Below, in pieces: positions 7,244 to 14,724 of a DNA stretch of 14,871 nucleotides. The DNA is from CAZKFN01 sp964552035. GTDB taxonomy: Bacteria; Bacteroidota; Bacteroidia; Flavobacteriales_E; Vicingaceae. Location of the stretch: NCBI GenBank assembly GCA_964552035.1, contig CAZKFN010000059.1, forward strand, positions 1 to 14,871, read 5' to 3'. The notes beneath the pieces were generated by a model, which had not been told where the DNA came from, searched no databases, and saw nothing but the letters and a program-made list of their open reading frames with translations. The stretch's first letter is position 1. Each line of letters starts with the position of its first letter. The position numbers and the translations under genes are program-made.

Positions 7244-7816
7244 ATGAGATTGACATTAAAAAATATTATTCGCTGGGAGCAGTTGATGAACTTATCCTTT
7301 TCTATGGTAGATTTTAATAATGAAAAGCATACTGCAGCATTGATATATATAGCAACAGAGCAACCTGTAACTTTCGATATTTTCATGAAAACGATCTTCA
7401 GTAAAGGTTATAAACAAGAGGCACTTTCACTTATTAAAGAATTGAAAAGAACAAATCAATTTCTACCTCAAAGAGAATCAAAAAAAGGAGCTAGCCAAGA
7501 AGAACAAACTATTGGAAAACTAGCTTATAGCCTTATAGCTAAAGGTATTGATGCTCATTATGTAATGAATGAATTATCTATTATAGATCTCCCCTATCTT
7601 ATTGAGGCTTTATCTGATAAAGAGAAACAAGATATGGAATCACAACGCTTATGGACATATCTCAGTATCCTTCCTCATATAGATAGCAGCAAATTGAAAT
7701 CACCTAAAGACATTATGCCTTTCCCTTGGGATATAGATCAAGAAGCTATTGAAAAAGAGAAACAAGAGGCATTCCAGATGTTTAACCAATTCACCGAAAG
7801 TTATGGCAAACAATAA
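7244..7816 (+). CDS. tail assembly chaperone
   Basis: The 190-residue product sits between the tail tube and tape measure genes, the fixed position of tail assembly chaperones, which coat the tape measure before tube polymerisation. The N terminus (LKNIIRWEQLMNLSFSMVDF, then DFNNEKHTAALIYI) and the C-terminal FPWDIDQEAIEKEKQEAFQM fit chaperones of Gram-positive and Bacteroidota siphophages. Residues 76-86 are Lys/Glu/Gly-rich and look like a linker. In lambda-like phages a short and a long form arise by frameshifting. Here the whole protein is one frame, with an A7 run at codons 79-81 that could give a short form. The start at 7244 is preceded by A/T-rich sequence only. The 3' end overlaps the tape measure start by 14 nt. 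Confidence 0.77.
   Translation: MRLTLKNIIRWEQLMNLSFSMVDFNNEKHTAALIYIATEQPVTFDIFMKTIFSKGYKQEALSLIKELKRTNQFLPQRESKKGASQEEQTIGKLAYSLIAKGIDAHYVMNELSIIDLPYLIEALSDKEKQDMESQRLWTYLSILPHIDSSKLKSPKDIMPFPWDIDQEAIEKEKQEAFQMFNQFTESYGKQ
7480..7525 (+). other. candidate -1 slippery site with downstream stem
   Basis: The heptamer A_AAA_AAA (7480-7486) is in the correct phase for -1 slippage (codons TCA AAA AAA GGA). Two nt later, AGCTAG plus CCAA (7489-7498) can pair with TTGG (7512-7515) and CTAGCT (7520-7525), leaving an AAAA bulge. A -1 shift gives Arg-Ser-stop (TAG 7492-7494), that is, an 83-residue short product. This resembles dnaX logic, where shifting shortens the product. The A run may simply be an AT-rich Lys-Lys pair. 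Confidence 0.3.
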
Positions 7817-10800
7817 ATTAACCTTTGCAATAGCCCTCAATCTCTTAACAGAGAATTTCAAGAAGGGAAAGAACAATGTGGTCAATGGCTTTAAATCTAT
7901 GCAGGTAAAATTACTTGCATTTGTGTCTGCTCTTGGATTTGGTTCTATTGGCTTATCTAACTTTGTAAGCAAGTTGATTTCTGTAGCCAAAGAAACAAGT
8001 CGTGTTACTACTGCTTTAAAGAATGTCTCTAAAGGTACTGCTGGATATATTGCGAATCAAAAGTTCTTAAATAAAGTTGCAGCCGACTACAAGATTGAAA
8101 TCAATAGCCTTACTGGTAACTTTGCTAAATTTACAGCTGCAGCTACAACAGGAGGAATGGCACTAAAGGATCAACAGAAAATATTTAAGTCTGTATCTAA
8201 ATCAATAGCTGCATTCTCCTTGTCCTCTGATGAGGCTAATAGTGTTTTCCTTGCTCTATCACAAATGATGAGTAAGGGTAAGATTGCTTCACAAGAGTTG
8301 AGGCTTCAAATGGGAGAAAAGCTACCTATTGCTATACAAGCAATGGCTAATGCAATGGGTGTATCTGTAGCTGAACTAGATAAAATGCTATCCAAAGGAG
8401 AGCTAATGGCAAATGAAGTTCTTCCTAAATTTGCTGATCAATTAGAAAAGATGACTCCTAAAATAGATACTGATAACCTCCAAGCATCTCTTACTGATTT
8501 AGAAAATGCTTTTGGTACTCTTACTGATAATTTAGGTGTTGAACGTAAATACAAGAAGATTATAGATAGTGTAACTTCTATTATTACAGCAGGAGCTAAT
8601 AATATTAAAGGCATATTACAAACTATAGTATTAGGGATTGTTTTCTTTTCTGTAAATGGGATAACTAAGATTTCTAAAAGATTTAAAGAGGCTCTATTAG
8701 AAAGAGCTACAGGAGCTGAAAAATTAAGTAATCAACTCCAATCTCTTGAAGCTAGAAGAACTCTTGAATTTAAAAAGCTTGAAGAATTAAGAGCCAACTA
8801 TGCCTATGCAACAGGAAATGCAAGACTAAAACTACAGCAGCAAATTGCTGTACAAGAAGGTAAATTTGGGAAACTAGTTGTTGAGGCTAGTAAAAAAGAA
8901 TTAGCCTTAGAAGAAGCCAAGCAGCAAAAGAAGTTAGGGCTATGGAAAAACTTTAGCCGTGGTAGCATAGGGATTATCAATAAACTAGGAGCCACAATAA
9001 AATCGTTATGGAATACTTTTGCTCCTGCAATAATCATTACAGGACTTATTGCTGTATTTAGTTATTTTAAAAAAATTAATGATGAAGCAAAAAGAATTAG
9101 TAGCATTTTTTCTGACTATAAAAAAGACATAAAAAACATAAGTCACTCTTCTCAAATAACGGAATTACAGACTATACAAAATCTTTATAATAAAGCAGCA
9201 GGAAATCTTAAACTTCAAGAGAAATATAAGAAGAAACTTGAGGAGTTATTGGGAAATGAAATTCAAAAAAATGAGGATATAAACAATGTAATTCGTGAAA
9301 GGATAAAGTTATTAGAAATTACTGCTAGAGTAGAGAAGATAACTCAAAAGAAAATCGATGCTGAAGACAAAATTGAAGAACTCTATAATAAACATGGAGG
9401 TGAAGAAGATTTTGACAGGAGATTAAAGTTTGCAAAGACTCATAAGAACAAAGGATTATTAAATGATTGGCTAGGAATTAGTGATGATTCTGAAATCGAA
9501 ATAGATCTAAAGGAGATAGAAGAACTTAAAAAAATAGTTGATCATGCAACATCCAAGCTAGATAAATATCAAGGAGTACTTGTGGAAAAGACAAATAAGT
9601 CTATTGTCCCAACTAATCAAGAACCGACATCTAGTGAATTATCTAAAATTGAGGAGAAGTATAACCAATCTTTAATGGAGCTGAATCTAAAATTAGAAAA
9701 AGGATTCATTACACAAGATGACTACAATAAATCTGTTGATAATCTAGCCCAATCTACATATATCGAGGCTAAACTCTCTAAAGACAAATCTGTATTACAG
9801 TCTAAGTTCCTTAAATATTTAGAGCAACAAATAGATAATCCATCTTTCAATGCCCAGCAAGTAGAGATTGATAAAATTCAAAAAGAATATCAAGACGAGT
9901 TAGTAAAGCTCACCAACTTAAAAGAAAATGGGGCTATAACAGAAGAGGGCCAACAAAAAGCCTTAATTGAATTAAAAGAAAAGACAATTAATCAGATTGC
10001 TTCTATGTCTGACTTAACTGATGCACAAAAAGAATTCATAAAGACGCTACAAGGTGAAAGAGATAATATAAAGAATCTAACCCTACCAAACACATATAAA
10101 GCTGAAGAACGTGATAGGTCTTTTGATTACAAGAAGTCAGATTTAGATATCTATTCAGAAGAACTAGAGATAGCTAAGAGAAACTATGCTACTCTTAAAG
10201 ATTTGGCTAGTGAAAATCTGCAAGCCTTTGAAGCAGAATTAACTGCTGCTATGGGTAATGTTAAGTCACTAGAGGAAGCTGTTAAACTAGCAGAATTAAC
10301 AGCAGATGTTGAAACTTTAAACAAAGAGATAGCCCACGGTTCTTATGATGCTGCTAAATCTATAATGGGAGGAGCTGATGGAATGATCTCTTCTATAGAG
10401 AGAATAAATGATGCTTTTTCAAATCCTGATGCTTCTGGTTGGGAACAAATTATGTCTATATGGAGTGCCATGACCAGTACTATAGATAGTTTCTTACAAA
10501 TTATTGATTTAATTGAGCGACTAAGTCAGGTTACAGAAATGCTATCCACAGCACAACAAGCACAAACAGCGATAGAAACATCAATGGTTCCTCAGAAAAT
10601 AGCAAACACACAAACTGAAGCAGATGCTGAAGTTGCAGCATCACAAATAAAAACGAATGCAGCTATGGGAGAAACAGCTGCTAAAAGTACAGCTGCTTAT
10701 GCTAAGTTTCCTTTTGTTGGTGTAGGACTAGCTGCCGCAGCTATTGCAGCCATGTTTGCTCTTATTCCTAAATTTAAAGATGGAGGTATAGTTACAGGAG

Positions 10801-11006
10801 GAGCAACATCTGGTGATAAGATATTGGCTCGAGTAAATGCAGGTGAAATGATTTTAAATCAAGGGCAACAATCCAATTTATTTAAAATGCTAAACAGCCA
10901 ATCCTCTGTAAGTAATCAATCCCTTAATATAGGTGGTCGTGTTAGAGGCTCCGATATTTACTTAGCATTAAAAAATTATATGAAATCTTCTGGAAAAAGG
11001 CTCTAA
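7803..11006 (+). CDS. tail tape measure protein
   Basis: The 1067-residue protein sets tail length and later helps DNA delivery. I place the start at ATG 7803 (MANNKLTF), not at the upstream in-frame ATG 7749, because the 18 extra residues lie wholly in chaperone coding sequence. Residues ~60-215 match the tape-measure N-terminal domain: LALSQMMSKGKIASQELRLQ, then MGEKLPIAIQAMANAMGVSV and a GELMANEVLPKFADQLEKM segment. Hydrophobic segments lie near 270-287, 405-422 and 968-990. Long charged coiled coils fill ~310-400 and ~450-860, including a degenerate duplication. The C terminus has the classic KFKDGGIVTGG...GDKILARVNAGEMILN motif (~990-1020). At about 0.15 nm per residue this predicts a tail near 160 nm. 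The stop overlaps repeat copy 3. Confidence 0.95.
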   Translation: MANNKLTFAIALNLLTENFKKGKNNVVNGFKSMQVKLLAFVSALGFGSIGLSNFVSKLISVAKETSRVTTALKNVSKGTAGYIANQKFLNKVAADYKIEINSLTGNFAKFTAAATTGGMALKDQQKIFKSVSKSIAAFSLSSDEANSVFLALSQMMSKGKIASQELRLQMGEKLPIAIQAMANAMGVSVAELDKMLSKGELMANEVLPKFADQLEKMTPKIDTDNLQASLTDLENAFGTLTDNLGVERKYKKIIDSVTSIITAGANNIKGILQTIVLGIVFFSVNGITKISKRFKEALLERATGAEKLSNQLQSLEARRTLEFKKLEELRANYAYATGNARLKLQQQIAVQEGKFGKLVVEASKKELALEEAKQQKKLGLWKNFSRGSIGIINKLGATIKSLWNTFAPAIIITGLIAVFSYFKKINDEAKRISSIFSDYKKDIKNISHSSQITELQTIQNLYNKAAGNLKLQEKYKKKLEELLGNEIQKNEDINNVIRERIKLLEITARVEKITQKKIDAEDKIEELYNKHGGEEDFDRRLKFAKTHKNKGLLNDWLGISDDSEIEIDLKEIEELKKIVDHATSKLDKYQGVLVEKTNKSIVPTNQEPTSSELSKIEEKYNQSLMELNLKLEKGFITQDDYNKSVDNLAQSTYIEAKLSKDKSVLQSKFLKYLEQQIDNPSFNAQQVEIDKIQKEYQDELVKLTNLKENGAITEEGQQKALIELKEKTINQIASMSDLTDAQKEFIKTLQGERDNIKNLTLPNTYKAEERDRSFDYKKSDLDIYSEELEIAKRNYATLKDLASENLQAFEAELTAAMGNVKSLEEAVKLAELTADVETLNKEIAHGSYDAAKSIMGGADGMISSIERINDAFSNPDASGWEQIMSIWSAMTSTIDSFLQIIDLIERLSQVTEMLSTAQQAQTAIETSMVPQKIANTQTEADAEVAASQIKTNAAMGETAAKSTAAYAKFPFVGVGLAAAAIAAMFALIPKFKDGGIVTGGATSGDKILARVNAGEMILNQGQQSNLFKMLNSQSSVSNQSLNIGGRVRGSDIYLALKNYMKSSGKRL

Positions 11007-11049
11007 AAGTGCCACCAAAACACCCCATTTATAAGGTTATATAAAAGGG
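11005..11049 (+). repeat. 45-bp three-block element, copy 3 (before tail-tip gene)
   Basis: Block 1 is 11005-11020, block 2 is 11024-11030 and block 3 is 11038-11049; the blocks are identical to the other copies. It differs from copy 2 at 8 positions and from copy 1 at 7, all in the spacers. Its first two bases are the last two of the tape measure stop codon. It ends 8 nt before the start at 11058. Here the reading frame bears no relation to the repeat, unlike copy 2, so the conservation is at the DNA or RNA level. Confidence 0.9.
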
Positions 11050-11057
11050 TGTATTAA

Positions 11058-13124
11058 ATGGGCCATAGTTTAAAATATATAATTCCGTTCAAAACGCTCC
11101 TCAACAATTCGGTTGAGGTTCATTTCTTACTGAGAGATTATAAAGGCTCACCAGTCGAGTTAGTCGGTTCTGGTGAGCCTTTGACTCTTTCTTTTGATGA
11201 TGAGGATTTCCTATATACGCCCATAAGAACTAGCTCTTGTAAGATTAGTATTATTGGTAATGATTATCTACAAGAACTCTTTTCTATTGATTATACACAA
11301 TGGAAAATTAATATCTACAGAAATAAGTCTTTGGTATGGACTGGCTATATCAAGCCTGAAATCTACACACAAGACTACACCAGTGATAAATTTGAACTAA
11401 ATATAGAGGCTGTTAGTGCTCTATCTGTATTAGAGAATATGGAGTATACTCCACTGAAAGATGAAGCTAACTTTATTACAATATGGGAACTTTTAAAAAG
11501 TCTTATAAATCAATCGGGTGGAGATTGGAATTCTGTCTATATACCTGAAGTATATGGCAGAGACCGAGCCAAGGTTTCTTCTGAAAATGTATTTGAGCTT
11601 TTAGAGCTTAGTGAGGTCAACTTCTTTGATGAGGAAGATCAAGCTATGAATTATCTAGAAGTGCTTGAGGAGCTTTGCAAAATACTCAACTGGACTGTTA
11701 CAGATTGGAATGGAGATTTATTCTTTTGTGATATCGACCACAAAGGGACCTACCGGAAATACAATAACTCGCTTAGCTCCTACACTACTCTTACTCCTAC
11801 TGAGGCTAATGTTCAAGCCCTAACCTTTAGAGGTGGCAATCAAACTCTAGACCGCCTAGGTGGCTACACTAAAGCATCTGTTATTGTGAACAATTACGCA
11901 ACAGGTGAGCTCTTTCCTAACGAAGACATCAGTAAGCTAAAGTCTATCGGTGCCCTTGACAAGTCTATTCAAAAGTTTGTTACTCGTAGGGTACATAAGA
12001 AACCAGAGCAATACAAAGCGTATCACTATAGTTTGGAAGGAACACCTATCTCTGATGAGGCTTTTTACAAGATGACTCCTGAGCAAAGGGATAACCTCTT
12101 AGGAGCAACGGTAACACAAGTCTGTGACTATAAAAGAAAAAAGGAAGATGGCCAATGGGTTCCAGAGATAACCAACTATAGGTATGACAATGTTATTTAT
12201 ATGGTGGAACACTGGTATGAATTAAAAAATAATAGAAACTACTCTAAGTTTATTCCTCAGTGGCTTCCTCTACTACAGATTGAAACGAAGGACAATATCT
12301 TATATACCTCAGGTGCCTTAGTTCTTAATTTTAGTGTTTGTGGGGTAAATCAGCAGCGAATGATGATTGATAAAATTTACACCACATATCACACCATATG
12401 GGCTACCCTTCAGATTGGCTCTAAGTGGTGGAATGGCCAAGTGTGGCAAACAACAGAAACTCGCTTCCCTATTCCAATTGATTTACAAGATAAGACCTAC
12501 GTATCAAGCTATGCAAATGTTAAGACAAACAAGAAGCTTGGTGAGGAGCCTGAAGGAGTTGATGGTTACATTATTCCTTTAAATACAGAGCTACGAGGAA
12601 AGGCAACCTTTACCATCTTAGCAGGTATGGAGGCTTCACGCCCAGGAGGTAAAGATCATGGTACACCTTCTGGATTTTACCTAAAAGGTTTAAGCCTAAA
12701 ATACCATGCTACAAATAAAACAGAAAGGGAAAACCTAGAGTCTGGAGATAGGGTCTATGAAAATGAAGTTAATCAGGAACTCATCAATGAGCTTGATGAA
12801 ATAAAGGTAAAGATTTCAACCTATAATAATGATGGGCTTACTCACTCCAAGCTGCTTTTGGATGGAAAGCTCCTGGAAGACAACTTATACTGTAGAGTAA
12901 CAGATGGTGAAGTACGACTTGAAGAGCTACTTATCAGACGTATTAGGGGCCAGTACAGTACATCTAAGATTAAGCTTACTCAACAATTAAAGTACAGTCC
13001 TATTCTACCAAACACCTTGCTTACAGACCGCTTTATGCCAGGAATGAAGTTTAGCATTACAGGTGGGGAGATAGATTTCTTTAATGAACAGATGCAACTT
13101 AACATGATCGATAACAATGGTTGA
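11058..13124 (+). CDS. tail-tip / baseplate protein (distal tail and hub-like)
   Basis: The 688-residue protein encoded directly after the tape measure occupies the place of distal tail and tail-associated hub proteins. The first ~130 residues are beta-rich (SVEVHFLLRDYKGSPVELVG, then TPIRTSSCKISIIGNDYLQE and INIYRNKSLVWTGYIKPEIY). This resembles the opening of hub proteins in Bacteroidales phages, where a Dit- or hub-like domain binds the tube. A middle part (about 200-230, YLEVLEELCKILNWTVTDWN, GDLFFCDID) is a typical alpha/beta hub segment. No peptidase or lysozyme motif is visible. Codon use looks like that of its neighbours. It follows repeat copy 3 by 8 nt, has two hairpins in its first 125 nt, and overlaps the next gene by 8 nt. 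The tail-tip role is mainly positional; the exact function is unresolved. Confidence 0.62.
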   Translation: MGHSLKYIIPFKTLLNNSVEVHFLLRDYKGSPVELVGSGEPLTLSFDDEDFLYTPIRTSSCKISIIGNDYLQELFSIDYTQWKINIYRNKSLVWTGYIKPEIYTQDYTSDKFELNIEAVSALSVLENMEYTPLKDEANFITIWELLKSLINQSGGDWNSVYIPEVYGRDRAKVSSENVFELLELSEVNFFDEEDQAMNYLEVLEELCKILNWTVTDWNGDLFFCDIDHKGTYRKYNNSLSSYTTLTPTEANVQALTFRGGNQTLDRLGGYTKASVIVNNYATGELFPNEDISKLKSIGALDKSIQKFVTRRVHKKPEQYKAYHYSLEGTPISDEAFYKMTPEQRDNLLGATVTQVCDYKRKKEDGQWVPEITNYRYDNVIYMVEHWYELKNNRNYSKFIPQWLPLLQIETKDNILYTSGALVLNFSVCGVNQQRMMIDKIYTTYHTIWATLQIGSKWWNGQVWQTTETRFPIPIDLQDKTYVSSYANVKTNKKLGEEPEGVDGYIIPLNTELRGKATFTILAGMEASRPGGKDHGTPSGFYLKGLSLKYHATNKTERENLESGDRVYENEVNQELINELDEIKVKISTYNNDGLTHSKLLLDGKLLEDNLYCRVTDGEVRLEELLIRRIRGQYSTSKIKLTQQLKYSPILPNTLLTDRFMPGMKFSITGGEIDFFNEQMQLNMIDNNG
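11099..11118 (+). promoter_or_regulatory. hairpin inside start of tail-tip gene
   Basis: CCTCAAC (11099-11105) and GTTGAGG (11112-11118) form a perfect 7-bp stem with a 6-nt loop, 41-60 nt downstream of the start codon at 11058. It lies just before the stronger 13-bp hairpin. On its own, a stem of this size could be chance. Confidence 0.4.
11142..11182 (+). promoter_or_regulatory. 13-bp perfect inverted repeat (attenuator-like) in tail-tip gene
   Basis: AAAGGCTCACCAG (11142-11154) is followed after 15 nt by its exact reverse complement CTGGTGAGCCTTT (11170-11182). The stem has a GC-rich core, A3 at its foot and T3 on the exit side, so the RNA would resemble a terminator stem, but with only a short T tract. 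It encodes the segment from YKGSPVE to SGEPLT, so it lies wholly in coding sequence, about 85-125 nt after the start codon and 93 nt after repeat copy 3. It could act as an attenuator, an RNA processing site, or have no role. Confidence 0.5.
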
Positions 13125-14724
13125 TAAAAAAGTAAACATACTAACACGTGTTATACCGAGAAAGCCTAGAAGTAAAAACTATCAAGGTAGTGGAATAACC
13201 AATATTGCTACCTATTCAAAGGGAGCTAGCAGTGGAGAGAGCACAACTTCAACTCCTAAGCCTCCTATTGAGGTGGTTTCTAAGGAGTCGTATGCTGCAC
13301 TTACAGATGATAATGTCTTGTCTTCATTAAGAGCTCTTCAAGAGATACTAAAGCGCATTATCTCTTCAACTAGTGATGTTGAGGCTAGTGATGAGAACAC
13401 CTACTCTGCTCTTAAAATAGATAATGAGTTAGCTCAAATCACTAAAATACTTAGTGGTTTAGATAATAAGTTTCTTCGCAAAGACCAACCAGACAAAACA
13501 GAACACTTAATTACATTCCTACAAGGAGCAGAGTTTGGAGAATACGTCAATTCACTTGTTACAGGTAAAGGTGCAGCAATAGATGGACAAGGAAAGGCAC
13601 AAGTTGAAAGTTTGGAAGTGCGAAGTTATCTCAAAGTAATGGAGCTGATCTACAACAGACTTAGTGCTGTAGATGGAGATGTAGTCTTTACAGACAGTGG
13701 AGTTATCGAGTCCATTCAAGAGATAGAAGAAGACACTTATATATTAACACTTAGGAAACGTTGGGAAAAGGATTTCACAACATTTCAGGAAGGAGATGTT
13801 TTACGAGGAGTTGTAAATAATCTATTGACTACAGGAGAATATCATACTTCTTGGATGAGAGTAATCACTGTCAATAACGTACAAAATAGTATTACTGTTA
13901 TCTCTTATCCTGATTCAGAAGTTCCAGTAGGTAAGAATTACTTACCAACTGAAACAATGGTTTTGCATCGCTGGGGTAATACAATAAATAAAGATAGGCA
14001 ACAAACTTTCTATACCTCATCAACAGAAGGTAGGTCGGTGTACTTAGTAGATGTTACTCAACCTATTCTTAAAGATTATAATTACTCCTCATTTTGGGGC
14101 AAACCTATCCGATTAAAAGCTTTCGAAGATCAGCCTATTAACTATAATCAACCTTACTTCTATTCTCGAGGTATGCTTGTTCAAGACCTCATTCGAGTGG
14201 ACTATAAAGGTCAAGTCATTAAAGAGATTATAGATGCTGGTCCTTGGAAACAAGGTAAAGAATACAAGAACGGAGAAGAGCATCCTTATCAACAGCATGA
14301 TGTATGGTTGGGTGGCAATCGATGGAGATGCTTGATTAATAATACCACGGAGAAGCCACGTTGGAACTCTCCAAGTTGGATTCCTATAGGAGGTAATCAA
14401 CTTCTTAGAATGAAGCTAGCTAATACACACGGCACACTCTTTCGTCCAGGGCAGGTTTACACCTCCTTTATAGCTTCAGTCTATTATGGAGATATAAATA
14501 TCACAGCAGATATTGAGCCGCTGGATTGGCAATGGCTGAGGGAAACAAGTAATCCAAATGCAGACCTAGCTTGGATAGAAGCCCACAAGGAAGCAACTAA
14601 TGAAATAGAGATAACCGATAAGGATATTGATCCGAATTACCGTAATCAAACTCGCTTTATCTGTAAAGCGTATGTGCGTTTGCGTGATGAAATAACTGAG
14701 TTAAGAAAAGATATAATAGTATGA
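13117..14724 (+). CDS. tail-tip / tail fibre protein with CBM-like and Ig-like modules
   Basis: The 535-residue protein appears built from modules. A short basic N terminus (1-35) is followed by a Ser/Thr/Pro linker (36-52), a helical region (55-115), then FLRKDQPDKTEHLITFLQGA with EFGEY (119-143). This is a recurrent attachment segment that I associate with Bacteroidales phage fibre proteins. A beta-rich part covers 185-370. Residues 375-427 (GPWKQGKEYKNG...DVWLGGNRWRCLINNTTEKP...SWIPIGG) resemble the CBM5/12 carbohydrate-binding fold, with the spaced Trp/Tyr and 'G..W.C...T...P...S..W' pattern. Residues 429-521 (SVYYGDINITADIEPLDWQW ... DLAWIEAH ... FICKAYV) resemble the Ig-like module of phage tail-tip proteins. 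Binding surface sugar is plausible but unproven. It overlaps its upstream neighbour by 8 nt and ends as ATGA over the next start. Confidence 0.65.
   Translation: MVDKKVNILTRVIPRKPRSKNYQGSGITNIATYSKGASSGESTTSTPKPPIEVVSKESYAALTDDNVLSSLRALQEILKRIISSTSDVEASDENTYSALKIDNELAQITKILSGLDNKFLRKDQPDKTEHLITFLQGAEFGEYVNSLVTGKGAAIDGQGKAQVESLEVRSYLKVMELIYNRLSAVDGDVVFTDSGVIESIQEIEEDTYILTLRKRWEKDFTTFQEGDVLRGVVNNLLTTGEYHTSWMRVITVNNVQNSITVISYPDSEVPVGKNYLPTETMVLHRWGNTINKDRQQTFYTSSTEGRSVYLVDVTQPILKDYNYSSFWGKPIRLKAFEDQPINYNQPYFYSRGMLVQDLIRVDYKGQVIKEIIDAGPWKQGKEYKNGEEHPYQQHDVWLGGNRWRCLINNTTEKPRWNSPSWIPIGGNQLLRMKLANTHGTLFRPGQVYTSFIASVYYGDINITADIEPLDWQWLRETSNPNADLAWIEAHKEATNEIEITDKDIDPNYRNQTRFICKAYVRLRDEITELRKDIIV

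Noticed and set aside
13117..14724. Target gene of a diversity-generating retroelement
   Set aside because: Some Bacteroides phages vary tail fibres this way, but there is no reverse transcriptase, no template/variable repeat pair and no adenine-biased copy in the window.
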